Source: an uncultured Leptolyngbyaceae cyanobacterium (lineage in GTDB: Bacteria; Cyanobacteriota; Cyanobacteriia; Leptolyngbyales; Leptolyngbyaceae). Taken from it: a DNA stretch of 64,000 nt. Below are positions 30,993 to 40,985 of this stretch, one piece after another. Position numbers and translations under genes: made by a program. The DNA is taken from contig CALIDI010000042.1 of assembly GCA_938023035.1 (NCBI GenBank), forward strand, positions 32,269-96,268. The letters are read 5' to 3'. Numbering within the stretch: the stretch's first letter is position 1; every line of letters begins with the position of its first letter. The notes beneath the pieces are model-generated. The model was not told the DNA's origin, did not search any database, and was given only the letters and a program-made list of their open reading frames with translations.

Positions 30993-31178
30993 GAGAGCAT
31001 CTCACCTTTGCAGGCCCTCATTCCCCAGCCCCTCCTCTCAACCTGGGAAAAGAAGAGCCAAGCCATCTCACAGTCTCTCTCCCTGCACCCCTGCCCCCAT
31101 TCATGGGGAGTCGGGGAGCAGGATTAGAGCAATCCGGGCATACCAGAAAAGGGTGAGGGCAAAAATGAGATGCACCCT
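30993..31178 (-). repeat. MITE-like dispersed repeat R1, copy A
   Basis: About 186 bp. The left end GCATCTCACCTTTGCAGG and the right end, read in reverse, GCATCTCATTTTTGCCC form imperfect terminal inverted repeats. In reverse orientation it matches the copy at 45636-45795 over most of its length, with the segment ATTAGAGCAATCCGGGCAT shared exactly. It carries no protein-coding frame. Confidence 0.75.
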
Positions 31179-31289
31179 TTGCAGAATCAGAAGCAAGTCG
31201 CTAATCTGAGACAGCATCCTGCTTTCTCCTAGAGCAAACCGCCCCTGTTACCCCCTCCTACCAGTTGGAATACCTCATTCGCTGGAAGG

Positions 31290-31378
31290 GAGGACAACCG
31301 TCTAGAGTCACCCCAGATCAAGTAACCCCATTTTGGTAGAAACCGTAACCACCCACTACTTGAGGACAACCGTCTAGA
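31290..31378 (+). repeat. 17-bp direct repeat pair
   Basis: GAGGACAACCGTCTAGA occurs at 31290-31306 and at 31362-31378 (72-bp period), each near an ACCCC stretch, in the spacer before the phosphodiester glycosidase gene. Confidence 0.7.
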
Positions 31379-31606
31379 TAACCCCAAAGTCTGGAGTGAT
31401 GATTCCTTGCTCTGAGCATGACAATCAATTTCTAATAACCCCCAACGCTGCGTCAACGTCGATTGCACGGATGCTTGGAACCCCAAAGGCGAACCTAGAT
31501 CGATTTGTGATGGGTTTCGACCCGTCACCCTCTCCTGGCACACCACTCGCCCTCAGATCCGTCTCTTTTTTCATCACCCTCCCTTTTTCATCACCACCAG
31601 TTAAAA

Positions 31607-33469
31607 ATGGCCACCAAAACAAAGTCGATAGGCGTTCAGGAGATTTTCCAGAAAGAAACGATTCTCCTCAGAATGTTGCCCTGGGGGTTAGGGTTTCTGT
31701 TTGGAAGCCTTTGGCTGGGGTGGCTTCGTTACCCAGCGCTTGCCGATTTTCCAGAGCCATCAATAACCCTGACGGAGGCTCAAGCACCCATGGCTCAAGC
31801 ACCCTCTATGGAACTCGAAAAATGGGGCAACCAGATTCAACTTAATGGCCGTACGCATTCGTTGCTATGGGGGCAATGGCGCACACCCAAGGGGCTAAGA
31901 ATTGGCGTCAGCGACATAGGGCTGAATCAGGTATTTGGATTTGAGCTGTTGCCCAACTCTAGTCTACAAAATCAGCCGGTTCAGTGGTTTTCTCTCCCGC
32001 CGACTATGCCGCTTCAACTGCCCACACGCCTGACAGGGCAAGCTCGCCTGCTCGACATTACTGACTTGGCTAAGCAATTGGGTTGGCAACTTCAAGGCAA
32101 TGCACCCACATTGGAAATCGCTATGCCACCCGCAAAGGTGTTAGCTGTGCGCTACGGCAAACAATCTTGGGGCGATCGCCTGGTGTTAGAGTTAGACCGC
32201 CCAACCCCATGGCAAAATCAGGTTCAATTTAGTGGTGCTCAGCTTACCCTAGATGCCCAGATTGCTCCAGAGCTAATCTCGGCCTTTCAACCGCAGGTCT
32301 CACAGGCGATCCGTTCATTGCAAGTAATACCCGTTGGCGAACAAACCCAGGTGCGAATTGAGGCAACCCTGCCAGCACGGGTGTGGAGTTTGCCCAATCC
32401 CTATCGTTTGGTTATTGATCTTCGCCCTGATGCCCTGGTAGAGCGAGATATTGTTTGGGCACCAGGGCTACGTTGGCGATCGCAGCTGATTGCCCTGGGA
32501 GAAGCAAAATTTCCAGTCACCTGGCTGGAAATAAATCCCCGCCAGGTGGGTCTGCAACTGGTTCCCATTCTGCCCCAGCCCGACCAGATGACCGGGATTG
32601 CCCCCCTGGCAGAGACTGCCCGCTTGGCCGGGGTAGCAGCGGCCATTAATGGGGGCTTTTTCAACCGGAATAACCAACTGCCCTTAGGGGCTTTGCGTAA
32701 AGTTGGACGCTGGTTTTCAGGGCCAATTTTGGGACGAGGGGCGATTGCTTGGAATGGGGGCGATATCCAGATTGGTCGATTGATGCTCCAAGAAACCCTC
32801 GTACTGCCGGGTGGGCGGTTTCCTCTAACACACCTCAATAGTGGCTATATTCAACCTGGGGTAGCCCGCTACACCCCAGAGTGGGGCAATGTCTACACCA
32901 GCTTGAGTAATCAGGAAATCGTCGTCACTGTGCAGAATAACCGGGTATCCCAGCAGCAGACACTACCAGCCGCAGGAATGGCTCTACCCATTCCAAGCGA
33001 TGGCTATCTTCTAGTGGCTCGCTCCTCCCCCGTCTCCCCATCGCTCTTGCCAGTGGGCACAGTCATCTCAATTGAAAGCACGACTATCCCTTCAGTCTAT
33101 AACCGCTACCCCAACATTCTGGCCGCTGGGCCACTACTGATTCAAAATCGCCAAATTGTTCTAGATGCAGAAGCCGAAGGCTTTAGTCAAGCTTTTGCAA
33201 GCCAGAAGGCCAGTCGTAGCGCGATCGCCCGCACCAGCACTGGCCATCTGCTGCTGGTCACTATGCATAATCGCGTCAACGGAGCAGGCCCTAGCCTTAA
33301 CGAAGCCGCACAACTACTGAGTACCCTCCAAGCCGTCGATGCACTAAATCTGGACGGCGGCAGCTCGACGACTCTTTATCTAGGCGGGCAAATTGTAGAT
33401 CGCCCCTCCCACCAGACGGCGCGTGTTCACCAAAGTCTAGGCATTTCTATTCAGCCCACGAATCCGTAA
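31607..33469 (+). CDS. Phosphodiester glycosidase (NAGPA domain) family protein, exported
   Basis: A 620-residue protein. An N-terminal membrane/signal segment (MLPWGLGFLFGSLWLGWL) starts at an internal methionine (31673), so the true start may be there rather than at 31607. The middle part, residues about 60-280, resembles an AMIN-like beta region (RLVLELDRPTPWQ, NPYRLVIDLRP). The C-terminal half is a NAGPA-type domain: AAAINGGFFNRNNQLPLGA, YPNILAAGPLLIQN, ALNLDGGSSTTLYLGG. The family uncovers sugar phosphodiesters; in bacteria it is linked to cell-surface glycans, with exact substrates mostly unknown. The AMIN-like part suggests anchoring to the cell envelope. Confidence 0.8.
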   Translation: MATKTKSIGVQEIFQKETILLRMLPWGLGFLFGSLWLGWLRYPALADFPEPSITLTEAQAPMAQAPSMELEKWGNQIQLNGRTHSLLWGQWRTPKGLRIGVSDIGLNQVFGFELLPNSSLQNQPVQWFSLPPTMPLQLPTRLTGQARLLDITDLAKQLGWQLQGNAPTLEIAMPPAKVLAVRYGKQSWGDRLVLELDRPTPWQNQVQFSGAQLTLDAQIAPELISAFQPQVSQAIRSLQVIPVGEQTQVRIEATLPARVWSLPNPYRLVIDLRPDALVERDIVWAPGLRWRSQLIALGEAKFPVTWLEINPRQVGLQLVPILPQPDQMTGIAPLAETARLAGVAAAINGGFFNRNNQLPLGALRKVGRWFSGPILGRGAIAWNGGDIQIGRLMLQETLVLPGGRFPLTHLNSGYIQPGVARYTPEWGNVYTSLSNQEIVVTVQNNRVSQQQTLPAAGMALPIPSDGYLLVARSSPVSPSLLPVGTVISIESTTIPSVYNRYPNILAAGPLLIQNRQIVLDAEAEGFSQAFASQKASRSAIARTSTGHLLLVTMHNRVNGAGPSLNEAAQLLSTLQAVDALNLDGGSSTTLYLGGQIVDRPSHQTARVHQSLGISIQPTNP

Positions 33470-34003
33470 AAATACTCTTCGCACTCTCTGGAAGCAAAAG
33501 CCACCATAGGCAAGTATGACTGTAAAAAAACCGAGAAGCCTCAGCAGCCTCCTGTAAAGATTCAGTAGGCTCCTCCAGCACAACCATGATGGCTGAGAAT
33601 GCATCCCGCAAAATAACTATTGTCCAAGACGGTTCTGTTTTATCTAAAGTGTCTCGGTTATTAGGCGTCCACATTAAGAGCAAAGACGCAGGGGTCTGAT
33701 CTTAGTGGAGCCATTATCAAGACAGAGGCAAAAGTATCAGGGCAAAACGTGGTTGTCTAGTGTTCCATCAAGTCGCTCCCAATTCTCATAGTCGTCGGTG
33801 GGTTTTCCTGAGCTAGCAGTTTGGGTGAGGTTTGCAGAGAGCAGATTAAAGATGGAAAAGAGGGTTAAGTCCAAAGCTGACTGACTCCTCACCCATTGGG
33901 GAACACGTCGGTTCCTGAGTTCTTCTTCTCTTCTGTCAGTCAACGACCGTATGACTTAAATTCCGATTGCAAGCGCATTTGATTAACCCCAAAGGAGATA
34001 ACT
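33470..34003. other. Spacer of about 530 bp, with one weak small frame
   Basis: The only candidate is the small minus-strand frame listed separately at 33737-33943. Another minus frame at 33447-33683 overlaps the end of the glycosidase gene and has no recognisable character. Confidence 0.5.
33737..33943 (-). CDS. Possible small hypothetical protein (68 aa)
   Basis: A TTG-started frame gives a polar, protein-like sequence: basic N-terminus (TDRREEELRNRRVPQWVR), a short hydrophobic helix (LDLTLFSIFNLLSANL) and an acidic end with DDYENWERLDGTLD. Composition looks coding, but no family is recognised and no good ribosome-binding site is seen. It lies divergently from the cupin gene. Confidence 0.35.
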   Translation of the reverse strand: MTDRREEELRNRRVPQWVRSQSALDLTLFSIFNLLSANLTQTASSGKPTDDYENWERLDGTLDNHVLP

Positions 34004-34438
34004 GTGGTTCAACTTCAAGAAATTCAGGCCTTGAACACTAGCAAATCCTCAGAAGCAGTACAAACCCCGATTCAACACCCTAGTATTGTTGCGGCAACAG
34101 AGCTACGCCCTTGGGGTTCCTTTACGATTTTAGAAGAAGGCCGGGGTTACAAAATCAAGCGGATTGAGGTAAAACCGGGTCACCGCCTAAGCTTGCAAAT
34201 GCATCACCACCGGAGTGAGCACTGGATTGTCGTTTCTGGCACCGCAAAGGTAACCTGCGGCGATGCTGAACTAATTTTGAATAGCAACCAGTCAACCTAC
34301 GTGCCCCAGTGTACTTCGCACCGCTTAGAAAACCCAGGGGTGATTCCTTTAATTCTGATCGAGGTTCAAAACGGAGAATACCTCGGCGAAGACGATATTG
34401 TTCGCTTTCAAGACGACTATGCTCGTGCCCAAGTCTAA
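34004..34438 (+). CDS. Cupin domain protein, mannose-6-phosphate isomerase type II-like
   Basis: A 144-residue protein corresponding to the C-terminal cupin of type II phosphomannose isomerase/GDP-mannose pyrophosphorylase. Landmarks are RPWGSFTILEEGRGYKIKRI, LSLQMHHHRSEHWIVVSGTAKV (metal-binding histidines and glutamate), YVPQCTSHRLENPG and IEVQNGEYLGEDDIVRFQDDY. It lacks the nucleotidyltransferase half, so it is a stand-alone isomerase-type cupin interconverting mannose-6-phosphate and fructose-6-phosphate, or a related sugar phosphate. Start at GTG 34004, well supported by AAAGGAG eight bases upstream. A strong terminator follows 87 bp after its stop. Confidence 0.87.
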   Translation: MVQLQEIQALNTSKSSEAVQTPIQHPSIVAATELRPWGSFTILEEGRGYKIKRIEVKPGHRLSLQMHHHRSEHWIVVSGTAKVTCGDAELILNSNQSTYVPQCTSHRLENPGVIPLILIEVQNGEYLGEDDIVRFQDDYARAQV

Positions 34439-34525
34439 CGAATCAGGTGAATTCATCAGTACGCTGACGCTAACTGGCAGTTAATTGCCAATGCTAAGTG
34501 TAATTAGAAAGTCACCACAAACGCT

Positions 34526-34562
34526 AAAATAGGGGGGTAATTGCTTACCTCCCTATTTTTAT
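34526..34562 (+). terminator. Strong terminator hairpin just upstream of the IscA/HesB gene
   Basis: AAAATAGGGGGGTAA (34526-34540), loop TTGC, and TTACCTCCCTATTTT (34545-34559) give a 15-bp stem with one G-U pair, followed by a T run. It ends cupin-gene transcription. Its tail is only about 6 bp from the ATG at 34568 of the next gene, so it occupies that gene's translation-initiation region. Confidence 0.85.
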
Positions 34563-34567
34563 TGGGC

Positions 34568-34915
34568 ATGATTCAGATTCGTCCCGCTGCCGCCAGGGAA
34601 CTTCAGAGACTGCTACAGCGTCAACAGAGCGCGCGTTTTTTGCGGCTGAGCATTCAAGCAGGTGGCTGTTTGGGTAGAAGTTACTGCTTAAGTTTCGACT
34701 CGCAGCTTCAGCCCGATGATCACTCGTTTAACCTGGATGGGGGACAGCTTGTCGTTGATGCTGCTAGTTTAGCAAGCTTGGGCATCTTGGTCATTGACTA
34801 CGCTGAAGACTTAATGGGGGGCGGTTTCCATTTCGGTAATTCCAAGGCATCCCAAACCTGCAGATGTGGCAATTCTTTCACCCCCTCAAACTTTACCGAA
34901 GAAGCTGCTAGCTAA
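34568..34915 (+). CDS. Iron-sulfur cluster assembly accessory protein (HesB/IscA/SufA family)
   Basis: A 115-residue A-type carrier. The three metal/cluster cysteines are visible: Cys34 in AGGCLGRSY, and Cys98 and Cys100 in SQTCRCGNSF. GGGFHFGNSKASQTC is close to the family signature. Such proteins carry iron or [2Fe-2S]/[4Fe-4S] clusters to apoproteins. The ATG at 34568 begins the conserved MIQIRPAAARELQRLL; the frame extends back nine codons but those lie inside the terminator stem. No ribosome-binding site separate from the hairpin is seen, so the transcript structure may control translation. It lies 337 bp upstream of the str operon. Confidence 0.9.
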   Translation: MIQIRPAAARELQRLLQRQQSARFLRLSIQAGGCLGRSYCLSFDSQLQPDDHSFNLDGGQLVVDAASLASLGILVIDYAEDLMGGGFHFGNSKASQTCRCGNSFTPSNFTEEAAS

Positions 34916-35252
34916 GCAATTTTCAAATTGATGTTACCGAAGCGCCCAACCGTTCTCCTTAAGTCCTTTGTCAATCAGGTAGTGGGGATCACCGAAATCC
35001 CCAGGGGGGAGTTATTCACGTTGAATTCTGCTGTTTTTTGGCGCTGGCACGACTTCCCCAGCCAGAGATGAGAAACTGATAGAGTGCTGTCAGAATGTCA
35101 ACATCTGGGAGCTTTAGATAATCGAATCGACGTGAAACTCCAGATCTAGGCAAGGCTAGCTTTGATTTCGTAGAGATCTTGATTTCAAGTTGACTTTTAG
35201 AAGCAGCACTTGCTAACATTAACGTTTGGAAAAGTTCAGAACCACGCACACA
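34916..35252. other. Leader and promoter region of the str operon
   Basis: No gene. GGGGAT and ATCCCC form a small hairpin at 34983-35001. The promoter for rpsL must lie here, but no single box is clear. Confidence 0.45.
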
Positions 35253-35630
35253 ATGCCCACTATCCAGCAGCTAATCCGCAGCGAACGCCAAAAGGTACAG
35301 AAGAAAACCAAGTCTCCAGCTCTTAAAAGCTGTCCTCAGCGTCGGGGAGTTTGTACACGTGTTTATACCACAACTCCTAAGAAGCCGAATTCTGCTCTGC
35401 GGAAGGTGGCTCGGGTGCGTTTAACCTCTGGCTTTGAAGTCACTGCCTACATTCCTGGAATTGGTCATAATCTTCAGGAACACTCCGTGGTGATGATTCG
35501 TGGTGGTCGGGTGAAAGATTTGCCAGGGGTGCGTTATCACATCATTCGAGGCACTCTAGATACGGCAGGTGTGAAGGATCGTAAGCAAGGGCGCTCCAAG
35601 TATGGAGCGAAACGCCCGAAAAAGTCTTGA
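35253..35630 (+). CDS. rpsL: 30S ribosomal protein S12
   Basis: A 125-residue protein with the universal S12 sequence: [40 protein letters not shown] (the streptomycin-site lysine is in TPKKPNSA), [26 protein letters not shown] and a basic C-terminus [10 protein letters not shown]. It sits in the decoding centre of the small subunit. The start is the ATG at 35253; the frame extends nine codons upstream but homology begins at MPTIQQ. First gene of the str operon. Confidence 0.98.
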   Translation: MPTIQQLIRSERQKVQKKTKSPALKSCPQRRGVCTRVYTTTPKKPNSALRKVARVRLTSGFEVTAYIPGIGHNLQEHSVVMIRGGRVKDLPGVRYHIIRGTLDTAGVKDRKQGRSKYGAKRPKKS

Positions 35631-35741
35631 TGAGTATTCCCGATTTATGCTGGTACTGAGTTGCTAGCATGAAACTAAAGTTTTCCGTTCAGCCTACGGT
35701 TCTCATTGTCTAGATCTGCTTGCAAAGAATAAAGGTTAAAG

Positions 35742-36212
35742 ATGTCTCGTCGTACTTCGATTCAAAAAAGACCCGTGCCACCCGACGCAGTATATAATTC
35801 ACGCCTAGTGAGTATGATGATCCGGCGTGTGATGTATAGCGGTAAACGTTCTGTTGCTGCTCGGATTGTCTACGATGCCTTTGAAACGGTGAAGCAGCGG
35901 ACAGGTGCGGATCCTCTAGAGGTGTTTGAACGCGCGGTTAAAAATGCGACACCGCTAGTCGAAGTGAAAGCGCGACGAGTTGGTGGCGCCACCTACCAGG
36001 TGCCAATGGAAGTCCGCTCAGATCGGGGCGTTGCGCTGGCTTTGCGTTGGCTGATTCAGTATTCGCGGCAACGACCTGGCAAGTCGATGGCAAGCCGTTT
36101 AGCCAATGAATTGATGGATGCAGCCAATGAAACGGGTAGTGCGATTCGCAAACGGGAAGAAACCCATAAGATGGCAGATGCGAATAAGGCGTTTGCCCAC
36201 TATCGCTACTAA
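35742..36212 (+). CDS. rpsG: 30S ribosomal protein S7
   Basis: A 156-residue S7: [65 protein letters not shown] and a C-terminal [18 protein letters not shown]. It nucleates assembly of the 16S rRNA 3' domain and contacts the E site. It follows rpsL with a 111-bp gap and precedes fusA. In other bacteria S7 is the translational regulator of the operon; no binding structure was identified here. Confidence 0.98.
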   Translation: MSRRTSIQKRPVPPDAVYNSRLVSMMIRRVMYSGKRSVAARIVYDAFETVKQRTGADPLEVFERAVKNATPLVEVKARRVGGATYQVPMEVRSDRGVALALRWLIQYSRQRPGKSMASRLANELMDAANETGSAIRKREETHKMADANKAFAHYRY

Positions 36213-36309
36213 GTTGGTTGGTTAGGACTTTCCCAAAGTTTAAGCTGAAAAAGTATAGAATCTTAACGTAGTGTCATGTCGTTTCCACGGCATAACGAAG
36301 GAGGTAGCA

Positions 36310-38430
36310 GTGCCACGTACTATCCCGCTTGAACGGGTCAGAAATATTGGAATTGCCGCGCATATTGATGCGGGTAAGACAACCACGACTGAGCGAATTC
36401 TATTTTACTCTGGCGTGGTTCATAAGATGGGTGAGGTTCACGAAGGCACTGCGGTTACTGATTGGATGGCGCAGGAACGTGAACGTGGTATCACGATTAC
36501 GGCTGCCGCTATCAGTACGGCCTGGACTCGGCGTGATCCAGAAAACCCGACTCAGCCTAAGCCTGGTGAGTTAGAGCATCGCATTAACATTATTGATACA
36601 CCAGGACACGTTGATTTTACCATTGAGGTGGAGCGCTCCATGCGGGTATTGGATGGAGTGATTACGGTGCTTTGCTCGGTGGGTGGTGTCCAGCCCCAAA
36701 CGGAAACAGTTTGGAAGCAGGCGAATCGTTATAACGTCCCTCGAATCATTTTTGTTAACAAAATGGATCGGACGGGAGCCAATTTCTACAAAGTCTTGGA
36801 TCAGGTGCGTGATCGCTTGCGGGCAAACGCTGTGCCCATTCAGCTCCCGATTGGCAGTGAAGATAGCTTACGGGGCATCGTGGATCTGGTGCGGATGCGA
36901 GCCTACATTTACACCAATGACATTGGTACAGATATTCAGGAGACAGAGATTCCTGAGGACGTTAAGGAAAAAGCTGAGGAGTACCGTACATTCCTGATTG
37001 AGGCAGTTGCCGAAACTGATGACGTTTTGACCGAACGTTACCTTGAGGGTGAAGAAATTTCTGAAGAAGAAATCAAGGCTGCCCTGCGTAAGGGCACAAT
37101 TGATGGCTCCATAGTGCCGATGCTGTGTGGTTCTGCCTTCAAGAATAAAGGAGTGCAATTACTGCTCGATGCAGTGATTGATTATCTCCCTGCTCCTACG
37201 GAGGTACCACCTATTCAAGGTACCTTACCCAGTGGCGAAACTGTTGAGCGGTATGCCAGCGATGATGAGCCTTTATCGGCACTAGCCTTTAAGATCATGG
37301 CTGATCCTTATGGTCGTTTGACCTTTGTGCGTGTCTATTCGGGGATTCTGCAAAAGGGTAGTTATGTTTACAACTCAACCAAGGGTAAAAAAGAGCGCAT
37401 TTCTCGCTTAATTGTCTTGAAAGCTGATGAGCGAATTGAGGTTGATGAGTTACGGGCAGGTGATTTGGGTGCAGCCCTGGGCATGAAAGACACCTTTACA
37501 GGTGATACCCTTTGTTCTGAAAGTGACCCAGTGATCTTAGAATCGCTGTTTATTCCTGAGCCTGTGATTTCGGTAGCGGTTGAACCGAAAACCAAGCAGG
37601 ATATGGAAAAGTTGTCTAAGGCTCTGCAAGCTCTTGCTGAGGAAGACCCAACCTTCCGTGTCAGTGTCGATAGCGAAACGAACCAAACCGTAATTGCGGG
37701 TATGGGTGAGTTGCACTTGGAGATCCTGGTAGATCGAATGCTACGGGAGTATAAGGTCGAAGCCAATGTGGGTGCTCCTCAGGTTGCCTATCGTGAAACG
37801 ATTCGTAAACCTGTCAGAGCAGAAGGTAAGTTTGTCCGCCAGAGTGGTGGTAAGGGGCAATATGGCCATGTGGTGATTGAGCTGGCCCCAGGGGATCCCG
37901 GGAGTGGCTTCGAGTTCGTCTCTAAAATTGTTGGCGGTACTGTTCCTAAAGAATATGTTGGGCCTGCGGAACAGGGAATGAGGGAAGCTTGTGAGTCCGG
38001 TATTTTAGCAGGTTACCCGTTAATTGATGTTAAAGCGACGTTAGTTGACGGTTCTTACCACGACGTGGACTCCTCAGAAATGGCTTTTAAGATTGCTGGC
38101 TCTATGGCAATTAAGGAGGCCGTTATGAAGGCTTCGCCTGTTTTGCTTGAACCTGTGATGAAAGTTGAGGTTGAAGTTCCCGATGATTTCGTTGGCAACG
38201 TGATCGGGGATCTCAACGCTCGTCGAGGTCAAATTGAAGGGCAGGACAACGAAGCTGGTATTGCAAAGGTGACCGCTAAGGTGCCGTTGGCAAAGATGTT
38301 TGGATATGCTACAGATATCCGAACGAAGACGCAAGGTCGGGGAATCTTCACGATGGAGTTTAGCAACTACGAGGAAGTGCCCCGTAATGAGGCGGAAGCG
38401 ATTATTGCTAAGAACAAAGGGAACGCATAA
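36310..38430 (+). CDS. fusA: Elongation factor G
   Basis: A 706-residue translocase GTPase. G1 is [13 protein letters not shown]2 region [10 protein letters not shown]3 [10 protein letters not shown]4 NKMD; domains IV and V follow with [12 protein letters not shown] and [14 protein letters not shown]. The start is GTG 36310 ([14 protein letters not shown]): GAAGGAGG lies just upstream at 36297-36304, and the 13 in-frame codons before it cover that site. Central gene of the str operon, 30 bp before tuf. Confidence 0.98.
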   Translation: MPRTIPLERVRNIGIAAHIDAGKTTTTERILFYSGVVHKMGEVHEGTAVTDWMAQERERGITITAAAISTAWTRRDPENPTQPKPGELEHRINIIDTPGHVDFTIEVERSMRVLDGVITVLCSVGGVQPQTETVWKQANRYNVPRIIFVNKMDRTGANFYKVLDQVRDRLRANAVPIQLPIGSEDSLRGIVDLVRMRAYIYTNDIGTDIQETEIPEDVKEKAEEYRTFLIEAVAETDDVLTERYLEGEEISEEEIKAALRKGTIDGSIVPMLCGSAFKNKGVQLLLDAVIDYLPAPTEVPPIQGTLPSGETVERYASDDEPLSALAFKIMADPYGRLTFVRVYSGILQKGSYVYNSTKGKKERISRLIVLKADERIEVDELRAGDLGAALGMKDTFTGDTLCSESDPVILESLFIPEPVISVAVEPKTKQDMEKLSKALQALAEEDPTFRVSVDSETNQTVIAGMGELHLEILVDRMLREYKVEANVGAPQVAYRETIRKPVRAEGKFVRQSGGKGQYGHVVIELAPGDPGSGFEFVSKIVGGTVPKEYVGPAEQGMREACESGILAGYPLIDVKATLVDGSYHDVDSSEMAFKIAGSMAIKEAVMKASPVLLEPVMKVEVEVPDDFVGNVIGDLNARRGQIEGQDNEAGIAKVTAKVPLAKMFGYATDIRTKTQGRGIFTMEFSNYEEVPRNEAEAIIAKNKGNA

Positions 38431-38460
38431 TCAGGAAGGAAAGAGAGGAACAGACAACTC

Positions 38461-39690
38461 ATGGCACGCGCAAAGTTTGAACGGAAAAAACCCCACGTAA
38501 ACATCGGTACGATTGGTCACGTTGACCATGGTAAGACGACACTCACAGCTGCGATCACAATGACCCTGGCGGCGTTGGGTCAGGCTCAGGCGAAAAAGTA
38601 TGACGAGATTGATGCAGCTCCTGAGGAAAAGGCGCGGGGAATTACGATTAATACGGCTCACGTTGAGTATGAGACTGAGAATCGCCATTATGCCCACGTC
38701 GATTGTCCCGGTCATGCAGACTATGTAAAGAACATGATCACGGGGGCTGCGCAGATGGATGGTGCCATTCTGGTCGTGTCTGCTGCGGATGGGCCAATGC
38801 CCCAAACTCGTGAGCACATTCTATTGGCGCGTCAGGTCGGTGTGCCTCGCCTAGTCGTGTTCTTGAATAAGAAGGATATGGTGGATGACGAAGAACTTTT
38901 GGAGCTGGTAGAACTGGAGGTTCGCGAGCTGCTGGATTCTTACGACTTCCCTGGGGATGAGATTCCTATCACCGCTGGTTCAGCACTCCAGGCTTTGGAA
39001 ACAATGACGGCCAATCCCAAAACGGCTCGCGGAGAGAATGAGTGGGTGGATTGCATCTATAAACTCATGGATACTGTCGATAGTTATATCCCTACACCGG
39101 AGCGTGAGATTGATAAGCCTTTCTTGATGGCTATTGAAGATGTGTTTTCGATTACAGGTCGAGGCACGGTGGCGACAGGCCGCATTGAGCGGGGCCGGGT
39201 AAAGATTCAGGATGAACTGGAGATTGTTGGCATTAAGCCAACTCGTAAGACTGTTGTGACTGGCATTGAGATGTTTAAGAAACAACTCGATGAAGGGATA
39301 GCAGGTGATAATGCAGGCATTTTGATGCGGGGTATTCAGAAGACAGATGTCGAGCGGGGTATGGTGTTAGCAAAACCCGGCTCCATTACACCGCATACAC
39401 AGTTTGAATCTGAGGTTTACATTTTGAAGAAGGAGGAAGGTGGTCGTCATACGCCGTTCTTCCCTGGTTATAAGCCTCAATTCTACGTGAGAACAACGGA
39501 TGTAACGGGAACCATTAGTGCTTTTACGAGCGACGATGGTTCAGAGGCAGAAATGGTGATGCCTGGTGACCGGATCAAGATGACGGTTGAACTAATCAAC
39601 CCGATTGCAATTGAGCAGGGTATGCGTTTTGCAATTCGTGAGGGCGGTCGTACCGTTGGTGCAGGTGTGGTTTCCAAGATTCTAAAGTAG
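38461..39690 (+). CDS. tuf: Elongation factor Tu
   Basis: A 409-residue EF-Tu delivering aminoacyl-tRNA to the ribosome. G motifs [17 protein letters not shown] and [10 protein letters not shown] are present, as are the RGITI switch I and the domain II/III segments [14 protein letters not shown] and [16 protein letters not shown]. The ten-residue insertion typical of cyanobacteria and plastids ([13 protein letters not shown] region) is visible. AGGAAGGAAAGAGAGG precedes the ATG. It follows fusA with a 30-bp spacer. Confidence 0.98.
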   Translation: MARAKFERKKPHVNIGTIGHVDHGKTTLTAAITMTLAALGQAQAKKYDEIDAAPEEKARGITINTAHVEYETENRHYAHVDCPGHADYVKNMITGAAQMDGAILVVSAADGPMPQTREHILLARQVGVPRLVVFLNKKDMVDDEELLELVELEVRELLDSYDFPGDEIPITAGSALQALETMTANPKTARGENEWVDCIYKLMDTVDSYIPTPEREIDKPFLMAIEDVFSITGRGTVATGRIERGRVKIQDELEIVGIKPTRKTVVTGIEMFKKQLDEGIAGDNAGILMRGIQKTDVERGMVLAKPGSITPHTQFESEVYILKKEEGGRHTPFFPGYKPQFYVRTTDVTGTISAFTSDDGSEAEMVMPGDRIKMTVELINPIAIEQGMRFAIREGGRTVGAGVVSKILK

Positions 39691-39780
39691 GTTGGAGACT
39701 ATTTAGAGGTTGAGTAGGGATTGCTTGCGCTAGTCAAGGCAAGCCAAGCGATTCCTACTCACTACGGAGTGCATAAGGAG

Positions 39781-39824
39781 TGCTTTCTATCTGTGCGGCT
39801 AGAAGTAGCGCAGCCTAGAAAGCA
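39781..39824 (+). terminator. Extended hairpin between tuf and rpsJ
   Basis: TGCTTTCTA (39781-39789) and TAGAAAGCA (39816-39824) pair perfectly, and the inner sequence CTGTGCGGCT/AGTAGCGCAG can extend the stem with mismatches. A short T/A-rich tail (TTTATTTAATTT) follows. It may attenuate read-through from tuf into rpsJ or mark RNA processing. Confidence 0.5.
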
Positions 39825-39864
39825 TTTATTTAATTTCTGAACCTTGACAATGTAGGCAATATCA

Positions 39865-40182
39865 ATGGCAACGATTCAACAGCAAAAGATTCGCATTCGT
39901 CTGAAGGCGTTTGACCGTCGTCTTCTTGATACTTCTTGCGAAAAGATTGTAGAGACTGCTAATCGCACAAATGCAACGGCGATTGGGCCAATTCCTTTGC
40001 CAACAAAGCGGCGAATTTATTGTGTTTTGCGATCGCCCCACGTAGATAAGGACTCCCGTGAGCACTTTGAAACGCGGACTCACCACCGCATTATCGATAT
40101 TTATCAGCCTTCCTCTAAGACAATTGATGCATTGATGAAATTAGATCTACCGGCTGGAGTGGACATTGAGGTGAAGCTATAG
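39865..40182 (+). CDS. rpsJ: 30S ribosomal protein S10
   Basis: A 105-residue S10: [70 protein letters not shown] and [13 protein letters not shown]. It contacts the 30S head and, in other bacteria, NusB during antitermination. In cyanobacteria rpsJ follows tuf rather than heading the S10 operon, and that order is seen here. A hairpin separates it from tuf and a terminator follows 17 bp after its stop. Confidence 0.98.
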   Translation: MATIQQQKIRIRLKAFDRRLLDTSCEKIVETANRTNATAIGPIPLPTKRRIYCVLRSPHVDKDSREHFETRTHHRIIDIYQPSSKTIDALMKLDLPAGVDIEVKL

Positions 40183-40198
40183 GGAAGAAGCCATTTTT

Positions 40199-40229
40199 TC
40201 AAAGAGTAGGGTTAAGCTCTACTCTTTGA
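40199..40229 (+). terminator. Terminator-like hairpin after rpsJ
   Basis: TCAAAGAGTAG (40199-40209) and CTACTCTTTGA (40219-40229) form a perfect 11-bp stem with a 9-base loop. The following tail is only moderately T-rich (TCTTTGATT). Likely end of the str operon. Confidence 0.6.
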
Positions 40230-40230
40230 T

Positions 40231-40259
40231 CTTTGATTATGTGACCTTTGATTATGTGA
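40231..40259 (+). repeat. Tandem 14-mer
   Basis: CTTTGATTATGTGA occurs twice with a one-base gap (40231-40244 and 40246-40259) directly after the rpsJ terminator. Confidence 0.75.
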
Positions 40260-40340
40260 AGAGGTTTTTCGACTTGCCGCCCCTTAAGTCGTTGAGTTTG
40301 CTGAATCGATTTTGTTTGCTGTCACGTAGTTCTTGGGGGG

Positions 40341-40421
40341 GCATGTCACTTTTGCCCTCACCCTCGTCTCTATTCCACCTTGGGGAAAGGTCTGGGGGAT
40401 AAGGGCCAGCAAAGGTGACAT
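40341..40421 (+). repeat. MITE-like dispersed repeat R1, short copy C
   Basis: About 80 bp with inverted ends: left GCATGTCACTTTTGCCCT and right AGGGCCAGCAAAGGTGACAT, the latter reversed reading ATGTCACCTTTGCTGGCCCT. The ends match the R1 copies at 31 kb and 45.7 kb, while the middle is shorter. No clear target duplication is seen. Confidence 0.7.
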
Positions 40422-40985
40422 ATTCTACTCTTGGATAGAGCCTTTGAAGAGCTTATGAAAAGCAGGAACTTTTGAGAGGCGACTGGGGATTCCTTAAAGG
40501 TGAAGGTTGTCTCCAAGGGAGTCTCATGGCTCTCAGCTTATTACTTTTGCACTGAGCAATTGCTATAGTCGTTAGAACACTCGAAGATAGGACATAGGAG
40601 CAGGTGAGGCGATAGGCAGTGGTCTACCCTTCTGTGAATCAAGTGCATTTGTCCTGACTGTCCGACCAAAGCTATGCTTTAGCCCCCTGTGCAAATTTCT
40701 CAGCATTGCCATTGGCTTCGGAGCTATTAAGCAATATTGGTCTATCTAGGATTAAAAGACCATATCCCAAGATAGGGCGTCATTCCTTTAGAAAGGGTAA
40801 TAACCATCGATCCGATTAAATGCAAAATCACTAACTTGATACCCTGTCCTTGAAGCGGGCACTAAAGTCATACCTAGATCACCGAAGTCTGTCTCCGCAG
40901 ACTTTGCCATATCCATTTTCTTACCTGTGAAAACCGATTGTGGTCATTTCGCTGCGGTTTTAACCGCCCAAAGGCACCGATATGT

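Larger units (their letters stand above)
30384..31606. other. 1.2-kb spacer with dispersed repeats
   Basis: No gene is supported; the short frames at 30867-31209 lie largely in repeat sequence. It holds a MITE-like repeat (30993-31178) and a 17-bp direct repeat GAGGACAACCGTCTAGA at 31290-31306 and 31362-31378. ACTCATCAA...TTT repeats occur near 30495-30545. The left end must hold the glsF promoter, but no NtcA-type GTA-N8-TAC box was found by eye. Confidence 0.6.

Noticed and set aside
30867..31209. Two overlapping frames in the spacer before the glycosidase gene
   Set aside because: They lie across the R1 repeat; the translations are repeat-derived.
33447..33683. Minus-strand 78-residue frame overlapping the glycosidase end
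   Set aside because: Overlaps the coding end of the real gene and lacks family character.
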